A DNA stretch of 64,000 nucleotides from Aerococcus sp. (GTDB lineage: Bacteria > Bacillota > Bacilli > Lactobacillales > Aerococcaceae), in NCBI GenBank assembly GCA_022768285.1, contig JALEMJ010000009.1:163749-227748 (forward strand), written 5' to 3'. The notes under the pieces are model-generated. The model saw nothing but the letters and a program-made list of their open reading frames with translations, made no database searches and was not told the DNA's origin. The position numbers and the translations under genes are program-made. Of the stretch, positions 39,243 through 46,656 are shown one piece after another (positions within the stretch are counted from its first letter, which is position 1; each line of letters starts with the position of its first letter).

Positions 39243-40043
39243 TTATTGCCAATTTAAAATATGAACTTCTCCAGAATCTAGGGTGTGACGATCACCACTG
39301 GAGGATCGAACAACTAAATGAAATTGTTCATCGATACCGAGCACGATACCTGTACAGGTTTGCCCACCGTGTTGGTAAGTGACCACTTTATTGTTGAGTA
39401 GTTGTCGCTCACGATAGACATGCAGTACATCTGCATGGGCTTTCTCATTTAATGATAGCCATTGTGACAACATTTGTAACAATAGTAGAATACTTTCAGT
39501 CTTTACGGCATCAGCTACGGGATAATCAAAGACAGCACCCGCTTTTGATTGTATTTCTTCAGGAAAACCATCAGCAGGTGCTGCCAAATTGATACCGATG
39601 CCCAATGCAACATTCCAGTCGCTAGCTGTGCGATGATTTGGTTCTATCTGAGTGAGGATACCAGCGACCTTATGATTGTTAAGATAAAGATCATTGACCC
39701 ACTTGATACGCGCTGCTGGCTGACCGATGAGTCTATCGATTGTCAATAGCGCTGCTACTGCAGCTCGCACAGTCAAATCCGTTGAGGTACTTAAACCATT
39801 ATGAATTAAGAAACCTATTGTCAGATAGATACCAGAGTCCGGGGAATAAAATGAGTGCCCCATTCGACCTCGTCCTTTTGTTTGCTGATCAGCGATAACG
39901 ATCACTGATGATTCACCTTGAGCCAATAATTCTAAACAGCGTGCATTAGTACTTGTAATTGTTGCGTGATGTTCAACGCAATGTTGAGGGTAGCACCGTT
40001 GAATAAGTGTTCCAATATCATATTGTGATGAATGCCACATCAT
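39243..40043 (-). CDS. birA: Biotin-protein ligase without DNA-binding domain
   Basis: Attaches biotin to carboxylase carrier protein through biotinyl-5'-AMP. 266 residues. The catalytic loop is TKGRGRMGHSFYSPDSGIYLTIGF, the biotin site is IKWVNDLYLNNHKVAGIL, and GIGINLAAP follows; a small SH3-like C-terminal domain ends it. The N-terminal winged helix of bifunctional BirA (about 60 residues) is missing, so this form should not repress transcription directly. It is preceded by its own promoter and lies 22 nt before rpoY, making birA-rpoY-rnjA a likely operon. Confidence 0.9.
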   Translation of the reverse strand: MMWHSSQYDIGTLIQRCYPQHCVEHHATITSTNARCLELLAQGESSVIVIADQQTKGRGRMGHSFYSPDSGIYLTIGFLIHNGLSTSTDLTVRAAVAALLTIDRLIGQPAARIKWVNDLYLNNHKVAGILTQIEPNHRTASDWNVALGIGINLAAPADGFPEEIQSKAGAVFDYPVADAVKTESILLLLQMLSQWLSLNEKAHADVLHVYRERQLLNNKVVTYQHGGQTCTGIVLGIDEQFHLVVRSSSGDRHTLDSGEVHILNWQ

Positions 40044-40072
40044 ACCCTAAAATCCTTGCCTCTTTTAGTTGT

Positions 40073-40101
40073 ATTCTACTGTAGCGTTTGATATTAATCA
40101 A
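40073..40101 (-). promoter_or_regulatory. Promoter of birA-rpoY-rnjA
   Basis: Minus-strand -35 TTGATT (40096-40101), 17 nt, -10 TAGAAT (40073-40078). Confidence 0.72.
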
Positions 40102-40139
40102 GCAGACGGCTACTGCGCATAATCCTGGATTGTGAACAT

Positions 40140-41207
40140 CTATGGGCGTCTAGATGAATGATTATTGAGTGCATTATCCGATTGACGCCGTACCTGATGA
40201 CGTTGTTTTTCACGAGGTTTAAGTTGATCTTTTGAAGTCTTATTCTTTTCCTTATGTTCGTTTCTCTCTAAGCGTAACGCACGATTGCGATGTTTCTTGC
40301 GCGTATCGCTATCTTGATTATTCATTGCACTTGGAATACTTGGATTCCAGGTAAAACCGAGACCGGCAATATCATGGATCGTAGACATATAGAAGAAGGC
40401 ATAAGGATCAACATCTTGCACAAAGCGTTTCAATTTAATAAGCTGGCGACCGTCGACGATCGAGTTGATTACGAGTCGGGACTGGCGTTGGTATCCGCCT
40501 TCTGCATGATAGAGGGTTGTGGAACGATCGAGTGTATTAATAATGTATTCGTTAATCTCCTCAACTTTAGAAGACATAATCGTGATTGAGAAACGTCCCT
40601 CACCACCAAAAATGATACGATTCAGCAAAAAAGCGTGGAAAAACATACCAATAGTGGCGATCAGTCCGCGTTCAATTCCAAATGTAGTGAATGTCCCTGC
40701 TAAGATGACAGTATCGGCGACAACCGTTGCCTGACTAAAGGTCAGTTTATTATTCGTGTACTTCTTAAGGATGTTGGCGATAATATCGACACCACCTGTC
40801 GACGCACTGGCATTAAATACCCAGCCGACACCGCAAGCGCTGATAGCATTGCCGACAATCATATTTAAAAGCATATTATCGGTAATGGGTTCTTTGATGG
40901 GATAAACAATATCAAATAATGCCATCAAACCAGTACCCAGTAGGGTTGCATATAGTGTCCATCCGCCGAATGATTTATCAATGAATATGAAACCAAGAAT
41001 GAGCAAGAACGCATTCACTGCTAGGTTAACGATGGAGTAGGGAATCGGTATAAAATTAGTAATGACCATAGCAATGCCGGCTGATCCACCACCAACGATA
41101 TTATCAGGTAATAAGAAGTAGTACATCCCTACATTGAGCACTAACACCCCTAATGTTATCCAGAAAAACTGTTTACCGCGATTAGTCGAATCGACAATTG
41201 ATGACAT
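40140..41207 (-). CDS. YitT family membrane protein (DUF161 + DUF2179) with basic tail
   Basis: 355 residues. Five to six hydrophobic spans occupy ~1-205 with the DUF161 features LPDNIVGGGSAGIAMV and NASASTGGVDIIANIL. A cytosolic DUF2179 domain (~215-290) contains ITIMSSKVEEINEYI and SRLVINSIVDGRQL, and ends VAGLGFTWNP-like (DIAGLGFTWNPSIPS). The last ~60 residues are a charged Lys/Arg/Gln/His tail not typical of the family. Function of YitT proteins is not established. GGAGGGATAAA precedes ATG. Confidence 0.88.
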   Translation of the reverse strand: MSSIVDSTNRGKQFFWITLGVLVLNVGMYYFLLPDNIVGGGSAGIAMVITNFIPIPYSIVNLAVNAFLLILGFIFIDKSFGGWTLYATLLGTGLMALFDIVYPIKEPITDNMLLNMIVGNAISACGVGWVFNASASTGGVDIIANILKKYTNNKLTFSQATVVADTVILAGTFTTFGIERGLIATIGMFFHAFLLNRIIFGGEGRFSITIMSSKVEEINEYIINTLDRSTTLYHAEGGYQRQSRLVINSIVDGRQLIKLKRFVQDVDPYAFFYMSTIHDIAGLGFTWNPSIPSAMNNQDSDTRKKHRNRALRLERNEHKEKNKTSKDQLKPREKQRHQVRRQSDNALNNHSSRRP

Positions 41208-41233
41208 TTTATCCCTCCTTAACGAATGACAAT

Positions 41234-41263
41234 ATTCTAACAGACAGAAAGTGAAAACCTCAA
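41234..41263 (-). promoter_or_regulatory. Promoter of the YitT gene
   Basis: Minus-strand -35 TTGAGG (41258-41263), 18 nt, -10 TAGAAT (41234-41239) with a TG extension. Confidence 0.65.
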
Positions 41264-41295
41264 TACACCAAATGAAAAAAAGTTAGAATTTTCAT

Positions 41296-41331
41296 AAAAA
41301 AAGTGATGCCTTCAGTCTAGAAGGCATCACT
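41296..41331 (-). terminator. Terminator of the hemolysin III-like gene
   Basis: Perfect 12-bp stem AGTGATGCCTTC / GAAGGCATCACT, loop AGTCTA. On the minus strand it is followed by seven T. Confidence 0.9.
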
Positions 41332-41354
41332 CTAATAGGAACTCTTACCCAAAA

Positions 41355-42041
41355 TTAAAGATAAAAGTAAATAGATATAAACATGCTCGCGCTCGCTAAC
41401 ATGACAAAAATGTGCCACAGCACGTGGTAATAAGCAACTTTATCATCGTACTTGTAAAAATATGTACCGACAGAATAGAGAATACCGCCGACAGCTAAAT
41501 AGATCAACGCTGGTAACGTTACATTATGAATGAGTGGCACAACTGTTACAATAGCTAACCAGCCCATTCCCAAATAGAACCAGAGTGAGTATTTTTTGAT
41601 GAATGGCGATTCAGTGATTTCACCGATAAATCCAGTCAGAGCGAGTGCCCATTCAAGGATGAACACTGTCCATCCCAATGGTCCTTGAATCGCAATGAGT
41701 GTAAATGGTGTGTACGTGCCAGCAATCAAAAAGTAAATACTTGAATGATCAAAAAATTTAAAGAGCGGCGCAACTGCTGTAAACGATAGGCTGTGATACA
41801 TCATTGAATTGAAGTATAACAAGCACATCGATAACCCGTAGATGAGGTAAGCAACAACTTCAAGCGCACTGTCTGTCGCTACCCCTTTCATAATCAAAAA
41901 TACTGTCGCAATAATTGAAAGAATGAGGCCAATACCGTGTGTTACAGCGTTGAAAACAGCACTGGTAATGCGGTAGGCACTGGAATCGAGTATTTTCTGA
42001 TTCATAAATACTGAAGGTTGTCTGTAATATTTACGCTCCAT
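41355..42041 (-). CDS. Hemolysin III family protein (PAQR fold)
   Basis: 228-residue membrane protein with seven hydrophobic spans, of the YqfA/TrhA branch of the PAQR superfamily. Putative zinc ligands are visible: NAVTHGIGL near residue 33, MYHSLSF and FDHSSIYFLIAGTYTPF in the middle, and YYHVLWHIFVML at the C-terminal end. Despite the name, haemolysis is not a general property; roles in membrane fluidity have been proposed. AGAAAGG lies upstream of ATG. A second in-frame ATG at residue 13 is possible. Confidence 0.87.
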   Translation of the reverse strand: MERKYYRQPSVFMNQKILDSSAYRITSAVFNAVTHGIGLILSIIATVFLIMKGVATDSALEVVAYLIYGLSMCLLYFNSMMYHSLSFTAVAPLFKFFDHSSIYFLIAGTYTPFTLIAIQGPLGWTVFILEWALALTGFIGEITESPFIKKYSLWFYLGMGWLAIVTVVPLIHNVTLPALIYLAVGGILYSVGTYFYKYDDKVAYYHVLWHIFVMLASASMFISIYFYL

Positions 42042-42118
42042 ATCATACGACCTTTCTCATTTACATATATCACAAAACATAGCATATTATGTAATAAGTA
42101 CGATGAAAAAGCTAGTAT

Positions 42119-43912
42119 TTATCTGTCAGACAACGAACGGACTGACCATAGAATCGAGATCAAGTCAACCATTTCTTGGAAAATGGCACCGATTAATGTT
42201 GGGATAACACCAGTTGCAGCAATAGCCATTAAAACCAGGCAGACGATGATACCGATCCATACTGATTGACGTGCGATACTCATTGTCTGTTTAGAGATTT
42301 TAGTCAGTTGGTTTAAGCCAGAGAGGTCATCACGTAAGATCACGGCGTCGGCACTTTCACTGGCAGCGGTAGCACCGTGCGCACCCATCGCAACACCGAC
42401 ATCGGCAATTGCTAATGCTGGTGCGTCATTCACGCCGTCACCGACCATACATACTGGGCGTTGATTGTTTTCCAAATTTTTCAGAAAAGCGATCTTATCT
42501 TGAGGAAGTAATTGTGCGTAAACTTCATCGACATTTAAGTCTGAGCCAATTCGTCCTGCGGTTTCCTGACGATCACCTGTTAACATGACGACTTTATTGA
42601 CGCCGTTCTCACGTAATGTATCAATAACCTCACGTGATTCACTTCTGACTACGTCTTCAAAAGTTACCCAGCCAGCAGGTTTATCATTAATGCTGACGTA
42701 AAGAGCAGTAGTATATGAGTCGTTGGATGTGTAACCAGCAAATGCAGCCTTACCGAGTTTAATTTCTTTACCTTGGTAATGGCCGGTTAATCCTGAGCCA
42801 ACAACTTCACTAACATCATCAATTGTTAACGGCTGAATGTGCTGTTTTGTCGTGTAGTCCGTGATCGAGCGCGCGATGACGTGCATTGAAGATTGCTCCA
42901 TACCAGCGACTAAACGCATGAATTCTTCTTCAGATAGTTCAGAGGCATCTACTTGAATACGATCGACAGCTAGAATACCTTTCGTTAGCGTACCGGTTTT
43001 ATCAAAAGCGATGGTTTTTGCTTGTTCCATTTTTTCAAGTGTTTCACCACTTTTGACAATTATCCCGTGACGGCTACAGCGGCTCATGCCACCAATCATT
43101 GAAATAGGGGCTGCTAAAATCAATGGGCAGGGTGAGGCAACAACCATAACTTGTGCGAAACGCACAGGATCTTTGCTGATAAACCATGCGACGCCACCAA
43201 TAATATATGCAATCAAAGTGAACGGCACAGCGTAGCGGTCGGCCATGCGGACAAATTTAGCTGGGCGATCGGTAGATTCTTTGACCAAACGAACTAATGC
43301 TTGATATTGACTATCTTCCGGTAATTTATCTGCAGTCATTTCCATTGGTTTGTCATCATTAATTGCACCCGATAGTAATGCATCTCCTGGAGATTTTTCG
43401 ACCGGTTTAGATTCACCAGTAATGGAAGCCTCATCAATAAATGAGTGTCCTGAAGCCATTGTCCCATCGACCGGGATAATTTCATTTGGACGAACGAGTA
43501 AGCGATCACCAATACGGACTTCTTGAATCGCAATATCTTCCCAATTACCGTTAGTTAATCGTTTAGTACGTGTAGGCGCACGTTCAATTAATGATTTTAA
43601 CTCACGACTGGCGCGATTGGACGCGTAATCTTCCAACGTTTCACCGCCAATTAACATTAATAAAATCATCAATGATGCCCAATACTCACGTACAATCAAT
43701 GTTGAAATGATAGCGGTAATCGCTAGAAGGTCCACGCCATAACGGCCTTCCTTGAGCGTCTGAATCATTTCTAAGAACATTGAAAAAGCAAGTAAACCAC
43801 CAGCGATGGCGATTAAAATAAATGCCCACGATGGCTTGCCAAGACCGAACTCAAAGAACAGTGAAAGTGCAGCAATCACACCGATGCTTGCAAGCTTTGC
43901 CTTGTTCGACAT
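42119..43912 (-). CDS. Heavy-metal P1B-type ATPase, SPC motif
   Basis: 597-residue ATP-driven metal exporter without an N-terminal metal-binding domain. Actuator motif ITGESKPVEK (TGES at 165-168), membrane metal motif SPC (260-262), phosphorylation site DKTGTLT (Asp304), and MLTGDRQETA and VGDGVNDAPALA in the ATP domain. An SPC motif is typical of P1B-4 transporters (Co, Fe(II)), but the usual HEGG motif in the last spans is replaced by IFQEMVDLISILW. A PerR/Fur-like box upstream points to Fe(II) efflux or peroxide stress, as for PfeT/FrvA in relatives. The substrate is inferred only. Confidence 0.9.
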   Translation of the reverse strand: MSNKAKLASIGVIAALSLFFEFGLGKPSWAFILIAIAGGLLAFSMFLEMIQTLKEGRYGVDLLAITAIISTLIVREYWASLMILLMLIGGETLEDYASNRASRELKSLIERAPTRTKRLTNGNWEDIAIQEVRIGDRLLVRPNEIIPVDGTMASGHSFIDEASITGESKPVEKSPGDALLSGAINDDKPMEMTADKLPEDSQYQALVRLVKESTDRPAKFVRMADRYAVPFTLIAYIIGGVAWFISKDPVRFAQVMVVASPCPLILAAPISMIGGMSRCSRHGIIVKSGETLEKMEQAKTIAFDKTGTLTKGILAVDRIQVDASELSEEEFMRLVAGMEQSSMHVIARSITDYTTKQHIQPLTIDDVSEVVGSGLTGHYQGKEIKLGKAAFAGYTSNDSYTTALYVSINDKPAGWVTFEDVVRSESREVIDTLRENGVNKVVMLTGDRQETAGRIGSDLNVDEVYAQLLPQDKIAFLKNLENNQRPVCMVGDGVNDAPALAIADVGVAMGAHGATAASESADAVILRDDLSGLNQLTKISKQTMSIARQSVWIGIIVCLVLMAIAATGVIPTLIGAIFQEMVDLISILWSVRSLSDR

Positions 43913-43958
43913 TCTTAATTACCTCCTTATATAATATCTGTAATTATTTTAACACAAA

Positions 43959-43973
43959 TTAGAATTGTTATAA
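43959..43973 (-). promoter_or_regulatory. Candidate PerR/Fur box upstream of the P-ATPase
   Basis: Minus-strand TTATAACAATTCTAA matches the PerR box TTATAATNATTATAA at 12 of 14 defined positions, 46 nt before the start codon. Confidence 0.5.
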
Positions 43974-44030
43974 ATAAGCGGGAAAACTATTTGTGAAAAT
44001 TATTTTATGTAATAAACCTACAACTATAAA

Positions 44031-44058
44031 TTGCGATTCTCCGCTTTAACGCTATAAT
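44031..44058 (+). promoter_or_regulatory. Promoter of the HesB-like gene
   Basis: TTGCGA (44031-44036), 16 nt, TATAAT (44053-44058). Confidence 0.7.
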
Positions 44059-44105
44059 TAGATAGATTAAATGGTTTAACTAGTAGATTTAAGGAGAGAT
44101 AATTA

Positions 44106-44411
44106 ATGAATATTTCACTAACTGAAAATGCAATGAAATTTTTTAAAGATGAAATGGGATTAGGTGAGGGGCAAGGCGTTCGCTTCACCTCTAAAGTATA
44201 CGGAAAGACAGAAGTCCATGAAGGTTTATCAGTTGCATTACGCGTGGAAACGCCTAATGATAATGTTTTAGGTTTAACTACTGTCGATGGTATTCAGTTC
44301 TTTACAGATAAAAATGACGATTGGTTCTTTAATGGCTATGATCTTGAAGTCGATTACGACAATGAAAAAGGCGAGCCACTCTACCACTTTGTCCCTCAAA
44401 AAGAGGATTAA
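44106..44411 (+). CDS. HesB/YneR-like Fe-S biogenesis-fold protein without cysteines
   Basis: 101-residue protein with the HesB-like fold seen in Firmicutes YneR/YfhF-type proteins: MNISLTENAMKFFKDEMGL, GVRFTSKVYG, and DGIQFFTDKNDDWFFNGYDLEVDYD. It has no cysteine at all, so it cannot act as an A-type Fe-S carrier in the way IscA does; its role is open. AAGGAGAG precedes ATG. Transcribed from its own promoter, 22 nt before coaA, possibly one unit with it. Confidence 0.78.
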   Translation: MNISLTENAMKFFKDEMGLGEGQGVRFTSKVYGKTEVHEGLSVALRVETPNDNVLGLTTVDGIQFFTDKNDDWFFNGYDLEVDYDNEKGEPLYHFVPQKED

Positions 44412-44433
44412 ACACGTTAGGAATTGAAGAGCA

Positions 44434-45369
44434 ATGAAAGAAACGGATAGCTATTATATCGTCGATCGCATTGAATGGAATAACTATTTGAAAGAGCGTC
44501 GGATGGAGCCTGAATGGCATTTAACTGAATCACAATTACAACAGTTAGTTTCGTTTAATGACTATTTGACGTTAACGGATGCTAAGGAAATTTATGAACC
44601 CTTAGCGCGGCTTTTGCTACTGTATCGCTCACACTATTTTCGACGTATTCAAGACCGCAACCATCTGTTAGGAATTGAGGGGGATTTTCCTCCTTTTATT
44701 ATTGGTATCTCTGGAAGTGTTGCTGTCGGTAAGAGTACCACAGCGCGCTTACTCAGAAATGTATTGTCGCAACTGTTGCCAAACATTAATGTGGACCTGA
44801 TCACAACGGATGGCTTTCTCTATCCCACTGCATACTTGGAAGCACATGAGATGCTGGATCGCAAAGGCTTCCCTGAAAGTTACGACATGAAGCGCCTTCG
44901 TGATTTCCTACTCGAGGTCAAGAATAATCACAAAAACATTAAAGTCCCGATGTATTCTCATGAGCAATATGATATTGTCCCTGATGAATACGAAATTCTC
45001 GAGGATCCTCAAGTGCTCATCATCGAGGGTATCAATGCATTGCAGATGACTACTGACGCGAACTTTTTTGTTGGCGATTTTGCCGATGTTACTATTTATG
45101 TAGACACTGAGACAGAGAATATCGAACGATGGTTCAAGAAAAGATCTAAAATTCTGATTGACGAATCCGCTGATGATCCCGATAATTATTATTATGAAAT
45201 GGGAAATATGACTTCTGAAGCGCAGGATGCTTACATTTCAGAAGTTTGGGAGAATATCAATCTTCCAAATTTGGAGCAGTTCATTCTCCCAACACGTAAT
45301 CGTGCGGAAATCCTAATTCATAAACAGGCGGATCACTATGTTGATTCTCTGTGGATCAAAAAATATTAG
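44434..45369 (+). CDS. coaA: Pantothenate kinase, type I
   Basis: Phosphorylates pantothenate, the committed step of coenzyme A synthesis. 311 residues. The P-loop is GSVAVGKST (94-102), followed by LITTDGFLYPTAYLEAHEMLDRKGFPESYD, VPMYSHEQYDIVPDE and VLIIEGINAL, all typical of bacterial CoaA. Here position two of the second line is IT (LITTDGF). It is the feedback-inhibited type in well-studied relatives. An AI-2E-family permease gene follows after 22 nt. Confidence 0.96.
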   Translation: MKETDSYYIVDRIEWNNYLKERRMEPEWHLTESQLQQLVSFNDYLTLTDAKEIYEPLARLLLLYRSHYFRRIQDRNHLLGIEGDFPPFIIGISGSVAVGKSTTARLLRNVLSQLLPNINVDLITTDGFLYPTAYLEAHEMLDRKGFPESYDMKRLRDFLLEVKNNHKNIKVPMYSHEQYDIVPDEYEILEDPQVLIIEGINALQMTTDANFFVGDFADVTIYVDTETENIERWFKKRSKILIDESADDPDNYYYEMGNMTSEAQDAYISEVWENINLPNLEQFILPTRNRAEILIHKQADHYVDSLWIKKY

Positions 45370-45391
45370 TCAATGAGAGGAGGAACTTTAT

Positions 45392-46591
45392 ATGACCAAA
45401 CGCTTTGATGCAAAGAAGTTCTTTATTGTCGTTATTATTCTCATATTGTTCATAATGGGGATTATTTACTTGCAGGATGTCACTGATTTACTGCAGCTAT
45501 TAATTCGCGTCTTCAGACCATTTTTGATTGGGATTGGGATGGCATTCTTGCTTAATATCCCAACACAGTTCTTTGAGAATCTGCTCGCAAAATGGCTAGG
45601 TAAATCAGTGATTTGGATGCGAATGATTGGAATATTCATCTCGCTTTTACTCTCAGTATTCGGCGTCTATCTGTTGATGTTCTTAGTCATTCCAGATTTG
45701 AGAGATACGCTCACGCAGTTCATATCGGTATTACCGGATCGAATATATCGATTTGCCAGTTGGATTAATCAAACATTAGCGGACCACCCAAAATTTGTAC
45801 AGGCAATTATGAGTATTAATATTTCACCGGAGCAAATTCAAAGTTACGTTACCGGACTCTTGAATAATGCGTTTAATGTGGCAACGGTGACGCTTCAGTC
45901 ATTGTTTGATGTCACAGTCAATTTATTCGGTTTAATATTTGATGTTGTTGTGGCTTTCGTATTCGCGTTAGCACTTCTACTAACTAAAGAGTCGGTAATA
46001 CGTCAATTTAAGAAATTTGTTTATGCTCTATTCCCACTGCGCTGGGCAAATTTCTTAGTTAGCTTAGGGCATACTACTAATAATACCTTCAAAAACTTCG
46101 CTAGTGGTGAGTTCTTTGAAGCGATTATTCTAGGGCTATTAACTTACTTTGGGATGTTAATTTTTGGTTTCCCATATGCGGTTACCGTATCTGTTGTTAC
46201 AGGCGCTTCAGCATTTATTCCATTTTACGGGGCGTTCCTCGGTGGTGGTTTGGGTGCAATCCTCATCGGTGTTCAGAATTTCTGGGGAGGCTTCTGGTTC
46301 CTTGTTCTGATTGTTGTTATCCAACAGATCGAAGGGAACTTAATTTATCCTTATGTTGTTGGAAAGGGTGTTGGATTACCAACGACTTGGACATTAGTGA
46401 CGATTACGGTATTCGGTGCATTATTTGGTGTACTCGGTATGATCTTGAGTGTCCCAATTACTTCGATTGTTTACCAGTTATTATCCGAAAATGTTAACTT
46501 TACACTTGAACAAAAGGGTGTGGAGGATATCCAGCACGATACCACCTGGGTTAAAGTGAAGGATACGAATTTTAAAACCTCTTTGAAATAG
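45392..46591 (+). CDS. AI-2E family transporter
   Basis: 399-residue membrane protein of the AI-2E exporter/UPF0118 family. About eight hydrophobic spans: near 10-30, 35-60, 68-95, 165-195, and four between 225 and 365. The signature GASAFIPFYGAFLGGG and QQIEGNLIYPYVVGKGVGLPTTWTL are typical. Members carry out various exports, including Na+/H+ exchange; signalling by AI-2 cannot be concluded. AGAGGAGG precedes ATG, and a strong terminator follows. Confidence 0.9.
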   Translation: MTKRFDAKKFFIVVIILILFIMGIIYLQDVTDLLQLLIRVFRPFLIGIGMAFLLNIPTQFFENLLAKWLGKSVIWMRMIGIFISLLLSVFGVYLLMFLVIPDLRDTLTQFISVLPDRIYRFASWINQTLADHPKFVQAIMSINISPEQIQSYVTGLLNNAFNVATVTLQSLFDVTVNLFGLIFDVVVAFVFALALLLTKESVIRQFKKFVYALFPLRWANFLVSLGHTTNNTFKNFASGEFFEAIILGLLTYFGMLIFGFPYAVTVSVVTGASAFIPFYGAFLGGGLGAILIGVQNFWGGFWFLVLIVVIQQIEGNLIYPYVVGKGVGLPTTWTLVTITVFGALFGVLGMILSVPITSIVYQLLSENVNFTLEQKGVEDIQHDTTWVKVKDTNFKTSLK

Positions 46592-46602
46592 TTGTATCTA
46601 TG

Positions 46603-46637
46603 AAAAAGGAGCTTGCCTACTCGGCAAGCTCCTTTTT
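46603..46637. terminator. Bidirectional terminator
   Basis: Perfect 15-bp stem AAAAAGGAGCTTGCC / GGCAAGCTCCTTTTT with loop TACTC, between the convergent permease and ppk1 genes. Confidence 0.93.
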
Positions 46638-46656
46638 GCGTTCAACAGCAATTCTT

